A stretch of DNA of 64,000 bases, from positions 172,740 through 236,739 of the forward strand of contig NZ_CANLRL010000006.1 in NCBI RefSeq assembly GCF_947493595.1, written 5' to 3'. Within the stretch, counting starts at the first letter, position 1, and the number at the start of each line of letters is the position of its first letter. The stretch comes from an uncultured Shimia sp. (GTDB lineage Bacteria > Pseudomonadota > Alphaproteobacteria > Rhodobacterales > Rhodobacteraceae). Of the stretch, positions 34,874 to 43,654 are shown one piece after another. A program made the translations under genes and the position numbers. Below the pieces are notes generated by a model. It was not told the DNA's origin. It saw nothing but the letters and a program-made list of their open reading frames with translations, and did no database searches.

Positions 34874-34957
34874 TCGGTGCGCCAATCCGCTTGCAGGGGG
34901 CGCACCAACCGTTAGGCTGGAGATCAAACAGCTTACGACCGGTCAGAAAGGTGCGCC

Positions 34958-36349
34958 ATGTCCCTCACATTTGCTTCCGCCGAAGGCGGCCCGTCCATCC
35001 CTCTGCATGTGGTGGACAGCGACAGCTATGAGGCCTGGCGTGACGCCCAAACCCAATCTGCCCGCACCTATCTGATCGCCACGGGTTTCAAACCCACTAT
35101 TGGTAAATCCATCCTGATCCCGGACGCTTCCGGCGCGCCGGTGATGGCTGTCGCAGGCTTTGGCACGCCGCAAACCCGCGCCCGGGGTCGTTTTGCTCTG
35201 GCCGCAGCCGCCGCCACTTTGCCCGCAGGCACCTATGCGCTGGTTGGCACCCTGCCCGCTGGTGATCTGGAAACCGAAGCCCTCGGCTGGCTGCTCGCGC
35301 AATATGCCTTTGACCGATACGCCAAATCTTCTGGTGCCACCGCCCAACTGATCTGCCCGCCCGGCGTGGACGCCGCCAAGGTGGAGGCCATGGCCGCTGG
35401 CGAGGCGCTCACCCGCGATCTGATCAACACGCCCGCCTCCGACATGGGCCCGCAAGAACTCGAAGACGCCACCCGTGCGCTCGCGCTGAACTACGGCGCA
35501 ATCTGCACGGTGACCAAAGGCGCCGCGCTGCTGGAGCAGAACTTTCCAATGATCCACGCCGTGGGCCGTGCCGCAGCAGAGCATCGCGCACCGCGCCTGA
35601 TCGACATGCGCTGGGGCAGCGAAGGCCCCACGCTGACACTTGTCGGCAAAGGCGTCTGCTTTGACACTGGCGGGCTCAACCTCAAACCCGGCGGCTCCAT
35701 GGCACTGATGAAGAAAGACATGGGCGGTTCCGCAACTGTGTTGGGCCTCGCCCAAATGATCATGGCGCTGAACCTGCCGCTGCAATTGCGCGTCTTGATC
35801 CCGGCAGTTGAAAACGCCGTCTCCGGCGACAGCTTCCGCCCCGGGGACATCCTCACCGCCCGCAATGGCCTCACCGTGGAAATCAACAACACCGACGCCG
35901 AAGGCCGCCTTGTGCTGGCCGACGCACTTGCTTTTGGGTCAGAGGACAACCCCGACATGATCCTGTCCATGGCCACCCTCACCGGCGCCGCCCGCGTGGC
36001 TGTTGGCCCGGACCTCTCGCCCTACTACACCGACGACGCTGGCTTTGTCTCCGCGCTGGAAACCGCCGCCACCTCTGTTGCGGACCCGGTCTGGCGCATG
36101 CCGTTCTGGGAACCCTATGAAAAGATGATCGAACCGGGCATTGCCGATCTGGACAACGCCCCCTCCGGTGGTTTTGCCGGTTCCATCACCGCCGCGCTTT
36201 TCCTGCGCCGCTTTGCCAAAGACCAACGCTACGCGCATTTTGACATCTACGGCTGGAACCCAACCCCATCCCCCGCCCGTCCCAAAGGCGGTGTTGGCAT
36301 GGGCGCCCGCGCCATTCTCGCCGCCCTACCGGAGGTGCTCTCGCTCTGA
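34958..36349 (+). CDS. leucyl aminopeptidase (peptidase family M17)
   Basis: The 463-residue cytoplasmic enzyme removes N-terminal residues from peptides. Its C-terminal domain has the M17 two-metal site: GKGVCFDTGGLNLKPGGSMALMKKDMGG near residues 232-258 (catalytic Lys and Asp ligands) and the signature NTDAEGRLVLADAL near 311. The N-terminal domain is shorter than in E. coli PepA, as in the PepB-like subgroup. The stop codon shares one base with the NlpC/P60 gene start (TGATG), which in turn overlaps the ureohydrolase gene, so the three form a tight operon. Confidence 0.95.
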   Translation: MSLTFASAEGGPSIPLHVVDSDSYEAWRDAQTQSARTYLIATGFKPTIGKSILIPDASGAPVMAVAGFGTPQTRARGRFALAAAAATLPAGTYALVGTLPAGDLETEALGWLLAQYAFDRYAKSSGATAQLICPPGVDAAKVEAMAAGEALTRDLINTPASDMGPQELEDATRALALNYGAICTVTKGAALLEQNFPMIHAVGRAAAEHRAPRLIDMRWGSEGPTLTLVGKGVCFDTGGLNLKPGGSMALMKKDMGGSATVLGLAQMIMALNLPLQLRVLIPAVENAVSGDSFRPGDILTARNGLTVEINNTDAEGRLVLADALAFGSEDNPDMILSMATLTGAARVAVGPDLSPYYTDDAGFVSALETAATSVADPVWRMPFWEPYEKMIEPGIADLDNAPSGGFAGSITAALFLRRFAKDQRYAHFDIYGWNPTPSPARPKGGVGMGARAILAALPEVLSL

Positions 36350-37212
36350 TGGATAAGCGTCTGACCCCCAGCACCGGCAAAGTCGCCGCCGCCTTCCTGC
36401 GTGGCCAAGTCACCGCAGACCGCTTTGTTGAGCCCACGCCCTACCGCGTCGCCATGGTGGTCACCGACCTTCTGTCTGGCCCGCAAGGCACCCGCGAACG
36501 CCAACTCCTGCGCGGTGAAGTTGTGCATGTGGTGCACACCGAAAACGGCATGGCCTTTGGGTATACGGAGAAAGACGGCTATGTGGGCTGGGTCGACATC
36601 GGCGACCTGCTCAGCCACCCGAAACAAACGCCCACCCACAGCATCGCCGCCGCCCGCAGCTACGCCAAAACCTCACCGGGCCTGAAGACCATGGGCCATG
36701 TGACCCCGCTCTCCTTTGGCACCCGCCTTGTGGTGCTCTCGGAAGACGACAACTGGGCCCGCATCGCCTGGGACGGCGGCCAGGTCACCCGCGATCTCTA
36801 TGTGCCCAGCCAACACCTCGCCCCCATAGATCACGTCGAAAGCGACGCCGCCACTGTGGCCGAACGCCTGATCGGATCGCCCTATCTCTGGGGGGGCAAC
36901 TCCTCCTTTGGCATCGATTGTTCCGGCCTTGTGCAAGCGGCCCTCCTCGCCTGTGACATCCCCTGCCCCGGCGACAGCGACCAACAAGAGGCCGCCTTTC
37001 CCGAGGCAACCGGTCCGTACCAACGCGGCGACCTGCTGTTCTGGAAAGGCCACGTCGCCATGGTCACAGACGCTGACACAATGATCCACGCCAACGCACA
37101 TCACATGGCCGTCGCGTATGAACCCATCGCTGAGGCCATCGCCCGCATTCAGGCGCAGGGCGACGGTCCGGTCGCCTCCCACAAGCGCCCCATCCTAGGA
37201 GCCTCCACATGA
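36349..37212 (+). CDS. NlpC/P60 family peptidase with SH3 domains
   Basis: The 287-residue protein has two SH3b-like segments (residues ~15-80 and 95-155: LLRGEVVHVVHTENGMAFGYTEKDGYVGWVD and TPLSFGTRLVVLSEDDNWARI). A C-terminal NlpC/P60 cysteine peptidase domain follows: GSPYLWGGNSSFGIDCSGLVQ with the nucleophile Cys near residue 204, then GHVAMVTD and MIHANAHHM with the His residues. Such enzymes cut gamma-D-Glu-meso-DAP bonds in murein peptides. No signal peptide is visible, so it probably acts in the cytoplasm on recycled muropeptides, together with the overlapping M17 aminopeptidase. Confidence 0.92.
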   Translation: MDKRLTPSTGKVAAAFLRGQVTADRFVEPTPYRVAMVVTDLLSGPQGTRERQLLRGEVVHVVHTENGMAFGYTEKDGYVGWVDIGDLLSHPKQTPTHSIAAARSYAKTSPGLKTMGHVTPLSFGTRLVVLSEDDNWARIAWDGGQVTRDLYVPSQHLAPIDHVESDAATVAERLIGSPYLWGGNSSFGIDCSGLVQAALLACDIPCPGDSDQQEAAFPEATGPYQRGDLLFWKGHVAMVTDADTMIHANAHHMAVAYEPIAEAIARIQAQGDGPVASHKRPILGAST

Positions 37213-38174
37213 GCAGCGGTTTCTTCCAACCTGTCTCCGGCATGGACCTGCCCCGCTTTGCCGGCGTGCCCTCTTTCATGCGCCTGCCCGTCATGGATCT
37301 CGACCATGACCGCATCGCCGATGTGGATGTTGGCCTAATCGGCGTGCCTTGGGACAGCGGCACCACCAACCGTCCCGGCCCGCGTCATGGCCCCCGTCAA
37401 CTGCGCGACGCCTCCACCATGATCCGCGCCCAAAACGGCGCCACACGCGTGCGCCCCTTTGACCTGATCAATTGTGCTGATCTTGGTGACGTTGGCCCCA
37501 ACCCAGCCGACATTCACGACAGCATGGAACGCATCACGTCCTTCTATGACGACGTGCTGACCCAAAATATCACGCCCCTCACCGCAGGCGGCGACCACCT
37601 CACTTCCCTGCCAATCCTGCGCTCTCTTGCCAAAGAAAGCCCCGTCGGCATGGTGCATTTTGACAGCCACACAGACCTCTATCACAGCTATTTTGGCGGC
37701 ACGATGTACACTCACGGTACACCTTTCCGCCGCGCGGTGGAGGAAGGCCTGCTGGATCCCAAACGTGTGGTGCAGATTGGCATCCGCGGCTCCACCTACG
37801 ATGACGAGGACACGGATTTTGCCAAATCCGTCGGCATCCGCGTGATCCGCATCGAAGAGTTCTTCAAACGCGGTCTTGAGGATGTCATGGCCGAGGCCCG
37901 TGACATCGTCGGCACAGAGCCGACCTATGTCAGCTACGACATCGACTTTGTGGATCCCACCTTTGCCCCCGGCACCGGCACGCCCGAAGTCGGCGGTCCC
38001 AACAGCTTCCAAGCCCTTGAAGTCGTGCGCCACCTAAACGGCCTCAACATCATCGGCGCGGATATGGTCGAGGTCTCCCCCCCGTTTGACAGCTCCGGCG
38101 GCACCGCGTTTCTCGGCGTCTCGGTGATGTTTGAGCTGCTCTGCGTGATGGCCAACCACCTCTCACCTGATTGA
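37209..38174 (+). CDS. ureohydrolase (agmatinase/guanidino-acid hydrolase type)
   Basis: The 321-residue protein is an arginase-superfamily manganese enzyme: GVPWDSGTTNRPGPRHGPRQLR near residue 45, GGDHLTSLP near 122, FDSHTDLYHSYFGG near 148 (DxHxD ligands) and SYDIDFVDPTFAPGTGTPEVGG near 240. The PGTGTPEVGG stretch is the agmatinase-like signature, but the same motifs are used by guanidinobutyrase and guanidinopropionase, so the substrate is open. Products are urea plus an amine or amino acid. It overlaps the NlpC/P60 gene by 4 bases (ATGA). Confidence 0.92.
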   Translation: MSSGFFQPVSGMDLPRFAGVPSFMRLPVMDLDHDRIADVDVGLIGVPWDSGTTNRPGPRHGPRQLRDASTMIRAQNGATRVRPFDLINCADLGDVGPNPADIHDSMERITSFYDDVLTQNITPLTAGGDHLTSLPILRSLAKESPVGMVHFDSHTDLYHSYFGGTMYTHGTPFRRAVEEGLLDPKRVVQIGIRGSTYDDEDTDFAKSVGIRVIRIEEFFKRGLEDVMAEARDIVGTEPTYVSYDIDFVDPTFAPGTGTPEVGGPNSFQALEVVRHLNGLNIIGADMVEVSPPFDSSGGTAFLGVSVMFELLCVMANHLSPD

Positions 38175-38180
38175 GCCCCG

Positions 38181-38242
38181 CATTCTCAATCCCCAAATAT
38201 CCCGGGGATGAATTGGCTCTGCTAAGAAGGGGCTGGCCCCTT
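38181..38242 (-). repeat. composite intergenic repeat, copy 2 (reverse orientation)
   Basis: Read on the minus strand: AAGGGGC-CA-GCCCCTT hairpin (38227-38242), a middle segment without a clean hairpin, then ATCCCCGGGATATTTGGGG and ATTGAGAATG. It matches copies at 17567 and 48616. On the plus strand the hairpin is followed by TTTTCTT and can end transcription from the ureohydrolase operon. Confidence 0.6.
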
Positions 38243-38248
38243 TTCTTG
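38227..38248 (+). terminator. terminator after the ureohydrolase gene
   Basis: A 7-bp stem (AAGGGGC with GCCCCTT, 2-base loop) followed by TTTCTT lies 53 bases after the stop. It is part of the composite repeat. Confidence 0.6.
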
Positions 38249-38255
38249 CGCGGCG

Positions 38256-39107
38256 TCAGCCCAGCTCCAATGTGCTCACGGCAAAATACCCGCCTGACGC
38301 GTCGCCAACCGGCACCGGCGTGCCCCGATACATCCGCGCGGTGGCAAAGCCCGGCGTCAGGCCCAACGCCTGACACAGGCCCTTCAACGGCGCCGAGGTG
38401 TCCGGCACATCCAATGTCACCGGCCCACCCATCTGCGCCGCCACATGCGCAATCAACGCCAAAGCGTCCTCTTCGCTCTGCGCCCAAAGCGGGCCGATCT
38501 TGACGCCCACACGACAGCGCCGCGCGGTGCAAAATCCTGCGACACCATCCGTGCCCTGCATGACCCAGGTCTGTCGGCTCTCCGCTGGCGCAAACCACGC
38601 ACCAAGATACGCAGGCTTGCGCACACCGGATGCTGCCCCTTCCAGGTCAATCAATGCGGCAACATCCTCGGACACCGCCAATTGGACTCCGTCGCTTTCT
38701 CGCGCGACCACCTCGCCCGTAAACCGCGTCGTGGCGCTGAACAGCTCAAACCCCGAAGCGGCATAATTATCCTGCTGATCCGGCACGCCGTCCAACCCCA
38801 CCACGCGCGCACCAGCGTGCTTGAGCGCATGTTGCCACAGCCCATAACCAATGCCCTGCCCGCGAAACGCAGGCCGCGCGATATACAATCCAAGAAAGGC
38901 AAAATCCTCGGTATGGTTCACCACCGAAATCGCTGCCGCCAGTTCCCCATCCACAGTGGCAACAAAGAACCCTTCCGGATCCGCCTGCCAAAACGCAGCT
39001 GCATCCTCCAACCCAGGGTTCCAGCCTTCCTCGGCGGCCCACTCCAGAATGACGGACACCTCATCCAAGGTGGCGTTGCGAAACTCTGTGTTCTGGCGCA
39101 ATCCCAC
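38256..39107 (-). CDS. GNAT-family N-acetyltransferase, two-domain
   Basis: The 283-residue protein has an N-terminal GNAT domain with the acetyl-CoA loop RPAFRGQGIGYGLWQHAL near residues 78-95 and a second, weaker GNAT-like half (LGAWFAPAESRQTWVMQGTDGVAGFCTARRC). This resembles the GNAT plus acetyltransferase-18 architecture. The acceptor is unknown. The start is GTG, with GGAG about eight bases upstream inside the end of the DUF2794 gene, 4 bases away; the two are evidently co-transcribed. Confidence 0.88.
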   Translation of the reverse strand: MGLRQNTEFRNATLDEVSVILEWAAEEGWNPGLEDAAAFWQADPEGFFVATVDGELAAAISVVNHTEDFAFLGLYIARPAFRGQGIGYGLWQHALKHAGARVVGLDGVPDQQDNYAASGFELFSATTRFTGEVVARESDGVQLAVSEDVAALIDLEGAASGVRKPAYLGAWFAPAESRQTWVMQGTDGVAGFCTARRCRVGVKIGPLWAQSEEDALALIAHVAAQMGGPVTLDVPDTSAPLKGLCQALGLTPGFATARMYRGTPVPVGDASGGYFAVSTLELG

Positions 39108-39111
39108 CCGG

Positions 39112-39459
39112 TCACTCCACCGCGCGGATCAGCTTGCGTTCCAGCACCCGCAGCACGGTTTTCAGGTCATGCCCGCGCTTTAGCACCTGACCGTCCATGC
39201 CAATCACCGCATAAAGCCCCTGTTTGTTGCGCAGCTTGGGCCGCTTCTCGATGCGATACAGCGGGTTTTCCGCCGCCCGGCGAAACACCGAAAACACCGC
39301 CACCTCGCGCAAAGATGAAATCCCATAGTCGCGCCATTCACCAGCCGCCACCATACGACCATAGAGCCCCAAAATGACCGACAGTTCGGTGCGATGAAAC
39401 GCCACCTGCTCGGGCGGCTTCTGGGGCGGGTGCAATCTGCTGGGAGGTTGGGCATTCAT
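39112..39459 (-). CDS. DUF2794 family protein
   Basis: The 115-residue protein matches DUF2794, a family confined to alphaproteobacteria: VAFHRTELSVILGLYGRMVAAGEWRDYGISSLREVAVFSVFRRAAENPLYRIEKRPKLRNKQGLYAVIGMDGQVLKRGHDLKTVLRVLERK covers nearly all of it in order. It is soluble and basic, with no known function. The internal ATG chosen has AAGG upstream and begins MNAQPPSRLHPP. The GNAT gene follows 4 bases downstream. The 286-base gap upstream holds a candidate small RNA on the opposite strand. Confidence 0.88.
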   Translation of the reverse strand: MNAQPPSRLHPPQKPPEQVAFHRTELSVILGLYGRMVAAGEWRDYGISSLREVAVFSVFRRAAENPLYRIEKRPKLRNKQGLYAVIGMDGQVLKRGHDLKTVLRVLERKLIRAVE

Positions 39460-39608
39460 ACTCTCAGCCTTGCGCCAATTGCCTGCAAAATCAAGCCCCA
39501 CACATCGCGTCCTGCCGTTAACCACGCCCCATTTTGGTCACAGAATTTTCTGCAAAAGGCCGCGGTGCCTTCCTTTTGTCGCCGCAACTGGCCTGCATCT
39601 TACCCTCA

Positions 39609-39729
39609 TAGCGAAAACGAAACGCTACCTTCGGCGGCGCGGCACTATTGCCCCCACCCAGTCTGCGCCGCCGAGGGGCACTTTTCAAAATACCCGCTAG
39701 AGCCGCCCCTTTTGGGGCGGTTTTCTTTT
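39609..39729 (+). ncRNA. candidate small RNA with three hairpins and terminator
   Basis: In a gap where both flanking genes are on the minus strand, the plus strand carries three hairpins in a row: TAGCG-N9-CGCTA (39609-39627), CTTCGGCGGCGC-N24-GCGCCGCCGAGG (39629-39676) and a classic intrinsic terminator CCGCCCC-TTTT-GGGGCGG followed by TTTTCTTTT (39703-39729). The T-run is only on the plus strand, and no plus-strand protein gene ends here. A plus-strand RNA starting somewhere after 39460 is therefore likely. No Rfam family was recognised and no clear promoter was found. Confidence 0.45.
39703..39729 (+). terminator. intrinsic terminator with no upstream plus-strand gene
   Basis: A perfect 7-bp GC stem (CCGCCCC with GGGGCGG), TTTT loop and T-rich tail. 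On the minus strand the hairpin is followed by CTCTAG, not Ts, so it does not look like the imuB terminator. Confidence 0.85.
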
Positions 39730-39745
39730 GCGGGATACATAGAGC

Positions 39746-41419
39746 TCACGCAAAGCTGCCCTGACAGAACCACCCCGCCGACATCTGTCCGCCATGGGCA
39801 AAATAGAGCCACAGCCGCTCGCCATTCTTGCAGGTCACCCGCCAGTAATCGCGCACCCCGCTGCGCCACTCCGGCTCATCCAGCCACCACTCCGGCGCAA
39901 TCCGCTCCGGCCCGCGCGCGTCTGCCACCGCCAAATCCCGCCCCCGCCAGCGAAAGACCTCAGGCAGGCGCGGCACCTCCGGCGCATGCACTGGCTCCGG
40001 CCGCCACAACAACAATGGCCGCTTCAACACGCTCTCCGGCCAGGCTTGTTCCCAAGGCTCAGACCAGGCCGCGTGTAACACCTGCGCCGTTTTCTCAGGA
40101 ATATGGCTCGACGCCGGATGCCGCCGGGTGATTTGCTCCAGACCAACCCGCGCGCCAATCCGGCCAATCAGATCCTCCAACGCTTGGCCCTGATTGAGCC
40201 GTTTGTCCGCCGCCTGCCGCGCTTCCAGATGCCCGGCCGTGTGGCGCGCATGCAGCGTTTCCACCCGCACCGCCTCCAGCCGCAGCATATCAATGCCAAA
40301 GCCCGCATCGATGTCGGTCAGCTTCATCCGCAACAACGGCCGCACCCGCTCCGGATCATCAGTGGCGCGCGCGAGCCCCACCTCGACACTCTGCATGGTC
40401 TGATCGGTGCGAAACACCTGCAACCGCACCACGCGGAGGCCTTTGGACTTTTTCTTGAGCCGCTCACACAACGGCCCCAGCACCTTATCCACCGCCGCCG
40501 CCACATCCTCTTCCAGCCCAATCGGGTCCGGCAGGCTCATGCGCACCGCGTAAAACGTCTCCGGCGGCGCAGGGTTCACCGGCTCCGGCACCGCGCCCAG
40601 CGCCTGATCCAGCCGCAGCACCAACCCTTTGCCAAAGCGCCGCGCAAGCCCCGCCCGCGGCTGTCCCGTCAAATCGCCAATCCGCCGCAACCCCAGCCGC
40701 GCCAGCTCCGCCTGCGTGTCGCCATCCAGCCGCAACGCCGCCACCGGCAGCGCCGCCAGCGCCCCGCGCGTCTGCCCCGGCGGCGCAATCCGCCCCACGT
40801 CCACCTTGCCGCGCGCGGCAGGCGGCGCTGCCCCGCCCCGGGTCCAATGCCGCCGCTTCACCGCCCGCGACCGCGTCGCGGGAGCCTCTTGGTCAATGTC
40901 ATCGCCACTGCGATGCGTCCCACTGGCAAACTGCGGCCCCGGTTGCGCGCCAAACCGCGCCAAGGCCCAGGCCGCCCCCAGCGTATCCGCCAGCCCGGCC
41001 CGCACCGTCAGCTGCAAATCAACACAGTCCTCCCCGACCCTCTCCAGCACCCCCTCTTCGCCGCCAAACAGATGTGTGCTGCCGGTCACATCCAACACCA
41101 GCGCATCTTCTTCTGTGGCCGCAACCCAAGGCGAATACTTCCCCGCCCAGCGCGTCAGCACCTTCATAAAGCCTTGCTCTGCCTGCACATTCCGCAGCCG
41201 CGTAATCAAATGTGGGCACATCGCCTGCGCGTCCCGCAAGGGTTGCCCCAGCGCAAGCCCCTCCCGCTCCGCCTGCTCTGATAATGAGCAAATCACCTGC
41301 ATCTGCCCCGTGTCCCTGAGCACCGCCAATGGCGCATCAAAGGTGCCCCGCTCCATCCGGATCAGGCGCTCGGCCCCCAAACGCGGGAACCACAGGGAAA
41401 GAATGCGACGGTTCGGCAT
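39746..41419 (-). CDS. imuB: ImuB-like Y-family DNA polymerase homologue
   Basis: ImuB is the adaptor of the damage-induced ImuA-ImuB-DnaE2 mutasome. The 557-residue protein shows LSLWFPRLGAERLIRMERG and PLAVLRDTGQMQVICSLSEQAEREGL at the N terminus, ATEEDALVLDVTGSTHLFGGEEG in the palm, LRLDGDTQAELARLGLRRIGDLTGQPRAGLARRFG in the HhH region and a long C-terminal part with WRVTCKNGERLWLYF. The acidic catalytic residues of true polymerases are poorly kept, as expected for ImuB. A perfect LexA box lies 32 bases before the start. The usual partners imuA and dnaE2 are not beside it. Confidence 0.92.
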   Translation of the reverse strand: MPNRRILSLWFPRLGAERLIRMERGTFDAPLAVLRDTGQMQVICSLSEQAEREGLALGQPLRDAQAMCPHLITRLRNVQAEQGFMKVLTRWAGKYSPWVAATEEDALVLDVTGSTHLFGGEEGVLERVGEDCVDLQLTVRAGLADTLGAAWALARFGAQPGPQFASGTHRSGDDIDQEAPATRSRAVKRRHWTRGGAAPPAARGKVDVGRIAPPGQTRGALAALPVAALRLDGDTQAELARLGLRRIGDLTGQPRAGLARRFGKGLVLRLDQALGAVPEPVNPAPPETFYAVRMSLPDPIGLEEDVAAAVDKVLGPLCERLKKKSKGLRVVRLQVFRTDQTMQSVEVGLARATDDPERVRPLLRMKLTDIDAGFGIDMLRLEAVRVETLHARHTAGHLEARQAADKRLNQGQALEDLIGRIGARVGLEQITRRHPASSHIPEKTAQVLHAAWSEPWEQAWPESVLKRPLLLWRPEPVHAPEVPRLPEVFRWRGRDLAVADARGPERIAPEWWLDEPEWRSGVRDYWRVTCKNGERLWLYFAHGGQMSAGWFCQGSFA

Positions 41420-41450
41420 AGGCAGCAGACAGAACAGAATCGTGATGTTT

Positions 41451-41465
41451 GTTCACTTTATGTTC
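41451..41465 (-). promoter_or_regulatory. LexA (SOS) box of imuB
   Basis: GTTC-ACTTTAT-GTTC is an exact match to the alphaproteobacterial LexA site GTTC-N7-GTTC, 32 to 46 bases upstream of the imuB start codon. This places imuB in the SOS regulon. It also lies 69 bases before the divergent cytochrome c' start, which could be affected. Confidence 0.88.
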
Positions 41466-41533
41466 CCATACTTTCCGCTTGATTCCCACCCCCGCCATGG
41501 GCTGCATAGGGGCAGCCAACCAAAGGAGCCAGA

Positions 41534-41971
41534 ATGCGCCGTCCCATCCTGATCGCCGCCGCTTTGTTGATCACCACTTCGGCCCACGCCCACAACGGCG
41601 TGAAAGACCCCGAAGTCATGGCCCGCATGATGGCGATGGAAAAAATTGGCGCCGCCTTTAAAACGCTGGTCAGCATGGCAAAGCAGGAAGTCCCCCTGCA
41701 TCAGGCCAAAGCCCGCATGGCGCGCGACACCATTGTGACGCACTCCGGCAAAATCAATGCGCTGTTTGAAAATCCGGCCACCGATCCCAAGACCGAAGCC
41801 CTGCCCGCCATCTGGGAGAACTGGGCGGATTTTTCGACCAAGTCTGACGATCTCACCAAAGCCGCCAAAGCGCTGGAGTTTAAAGACCGCGCAGCACTGG
41901 CCAGCACCCTTGGCGGAGTTGGCCTGGCGTGCAAGGCCTGCCACAAAAGCTACCGCGTGAAAAAGGACTAA
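41534..41971 (+). CDS. cytochrome c' family protein
   Basis: The 145-residue precursor has a signal peptide (MRRPILIAAALLITTSAHA) and a four-helix cytochrome c' pattern. It begins NGVKDPEVMARMMAMEKIGAAFKTL and ends with the haem-binding CKACH at residues ~135-139 followed by KSYR, the usual C-terminal position. Periplasmic cytochromes c' bind NO or CO at a five-coordinate haem and are linked to nitrosative stress. AAAGGAG precedes the ATG. It is divergent from imuB and converges with the I78 gene. Confidence 0.92.
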   Translation: MRRPILIAAALLITTSAHAHNGVKDPEVMARMMAMEKIGAAFKTLVSMAKQEVPLHQAKARMARDTIVTHSGKINALFENPATDPKTEALPAIWENWADFSTKSDDLTKAAKALEFKDRAALASTLGGVGLACKACHKSYRVKKD

Positions 41972-41978
41972 GCACGCA

Positions 41979-42002
41979 GGCAGCCCACAATAAAGGGCTG
42001 CC
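41979..42002. terminator. hairpin between convergent genes
   Basis: GGCAGCCC and GGGCTGCC make a perfect 8-bp stem around an 8-base loop midway between the cytochrome c' and I78 genes. It has no T-run, but its position suggests a shared terminator. Confidence 0.5.
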
Positions 42003-42013
42003 CCTGCCGCTGC

Positions 42014-42295
42014 TTACCCGCAGCTGACTTTCAAAATCTTGCCATCCGCATCGTGGATCACATTCAATCGGTTCTCGTGATAATCCGTTGTTGCAGGCGA
42101 TGTCTCCGCCAGCACCCGCACCATCTCCGGCACGGTCACGCCCTCAAGCGCGCTTTTGTCCTGCCCGACGAGAAACTCAAACGTCGCCGGATCACAGGTG
42201 GTGCTGCCTTTTGCCTCTGCCACGTCTTCTCCTTTGCACGCCGTCAAAGCCGCCAGCCCTACAAAACCAGCTGCTGCCAAAACCACAAACCGCAT
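42014..42295 (-). CDS. I78-family peptidase inhibitor lipoprotein
   Basis: The 93-residue precursor has a lipobox-like LAALTAC signal near residue 20 and the inhibitor I78 pattern: [27 protein letters not shown], then [23 protein letters not shown]. This is the potato-inhibitor-I-like fold that blocks serine peptidases; bacterial members are short periplasmic or outer-membrane proteins. AAGGAG stands seven bases before the start chosen. It is divergent from frmA. Confidence 0.88.
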   Translation of the reverse strand: MRFVVLAAAGFVGLAALTACKGEDVAEAKGSTTCDPATFEFLVGQDKSALEGVTVPEMVRVLAETSPATTDYHENRLNVIHDADGKILKVSCG

Positions 42296-42437
42296 AATCT
42301 TACTCCTTGTCGCAAATATACAAATTTGCTTCGTCCCCGCCGTGCGATCCACGAGAGGATTTCGCTATGTTCCCAATAAGGTTGCAATGATAGAGCGTTT
42401 CAACCACGCTCCAACACAAACTGGGAGGATAGGCAAA

Positions 42438-43574
42438 ATGATGCGCACGAAAGCCGCCGTCGCTTTGGAAGCCGGCAAGCCATTGGAAATCATGGAAGTG
42501 AACCTGCAAGGCCCCAAGGCCGGCGAAGTTCTCATTGAAATCAAGGCCACTGGCCTCTGTCACACCGACGAATTCACCCGCTCCGGCGCCGACCCCGAGG
42601 GTCTGTTCCCGTCAATCTTGGGCCACGAAGGTGCGGGCGTTGTGGTAGAATGCGGCGAAGGCGTCACCACGCTGAAGCCCGGCGATCACGTGATCCCGCT
42701 CTACACCCCGGAATGCCGCGAATGCCATTCCTGTCTGTCCGGCAAAACCAATCTCTGCACCGCCATCCGTGGCACCCAAGGTCAGGGCCTCATGCCAGAC
42801 GGCACCACCCGCTTTTCCATGCTCGATGGCACGCCAATCTACCACTACATGGGCTGTTCCACCTTTGCGAACCACACGGTAATGCCAGAAATCGCGCTCG
42901 CAAAAGTCCGCGAAGACGCGCCCTTTGACAAAATCTGCTACATCGGCTGCGGCGTCACCACCGGCATCGGCGCGGTGATCAACACCGCAGGTGTCGAGAT
43001 CGGCTCCTCTGCGGCGGTGTTTGGTCTCGGCGGCATTGGCCTCAACGTGATCCAGGGCCTACGCATGGCGGGCGCGGACACCATCATCGGCGTCGACCTG
43101 AACGACGACAAAGCCGAGATGGCCAAGAAGTTTGGCATGACCCACTTTGTGAACCCCTCAAAACTGGGTGACCAATCCGTCGTGGATGCGATTGCCGAAA
43201 TCACCAAAACCGAAAAAGACCAATTTGGCGGCGTAGACTATTCCTTTGACGCCACCGGCAACGTGCAAGTCATGCGCGACGCGCTGGAATGCTCCCACCG
43301 TGGTTGGGGGGTCAGCGTCATCATCGGCGTGGCGCCTGCCGGTGCGGAAATCTCAACCCGCCCGTTCCAGCTTGTGACCGGCCGCGTCTGGAAAGGCACC
43401 GCCTTTGGCGGCGCCAAAGGCCGCACCGACGTGCCCAAGTTTGTCGATTGGTACATGGACGGCAAGATCGAAATCGACCCGATGATCACCCACAAGCTCA
43501 GCTTGGATGAGATCAACCACGGCTTTGATCTGATGCACGAAGGCAAATCCATTCGCGCCGTGGTTGAATTCTAG
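42438..43574 (+). CDS. frmA: S-(hydroxymethyl)glutathione dehydrogenase / class III alcohol dehydrogenase
   Basis: The enzyme oxidises S-hydroxymethylglutathione (formaldehyde plus glutathione) to S-formylglutathione with NAD. The 378-residue protein has catalytic zinc ligands in [12 protein letters not shown] and [10 protein letters not shown], four structural-zinc cysteines in [16 protein letters not shown] near residue 95, and the nucleotide-binding [14 protein letters not shown] near 195. GGGAGGA precedes the first of two adjacent ATGs. The partner S-formylglutathione hydrolase is encoded 6 kb downstream. A terminator follows. Confidence 0.95.
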   Translation: MMRTKAAVALEAGKPLEIMEVNLQGPKAGEVLIEIKATGLCHTDEFTRSGADPEGLFPSILGHEGAGVVVECGEGVTTLKPGDHVIPLYTPECRECHSCLSGKTNLCTAIRGTQGQGLMPDGTTRFSMLDGTPIYHYMGCSTFANHTVMPEIALAKVREDAPFDKICYIGCGVTTGIGAVINTAGVEIGSSAAVFGLGGIGLNVIQGLRMAGADTIIGVDLNDDKAEMAKKFGMTHFVNPSKLGDQSVVDAIAEITKTEKDQFGGVDYSFDATGNVQVMRDALECSHRGWGVSVIIGVAPAGAEISTRPFQLVTGRVWKGTAFGGAKGRTDVPKFVDWYMDGKIEIDPMITHKLSLDEINHGFDLMHEGKSIRAVVEF

Positions 43575-43602
43575 TCACCTAAGCCCCATCTAAACACCAG
43601 CC

Positions 43603-43631
43603 AGGCGCGCCCCCGTGGCGCGCCTATTTTT
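43603..43631 (+). terminator. intrinsic terminator of frmA
   Basis: AGGCGCGCC and GGCGCGCCT form a perfect 9-bp stem with a 5-base loop and are followed by ATTTTTG, 29 bases after the stop. Confidence 0.9.
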
Positions 43632-43654
43632 GTTTATTGATAGATATTTGCCTT

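Noticed and set aside
40103..41281. 392-codon plus-strand open frame opposite imuB
   Set aside because: Antisense shadow rich in Arg/Pro/His; imuB on the minus strand is clearly the real gene with a LexA box.
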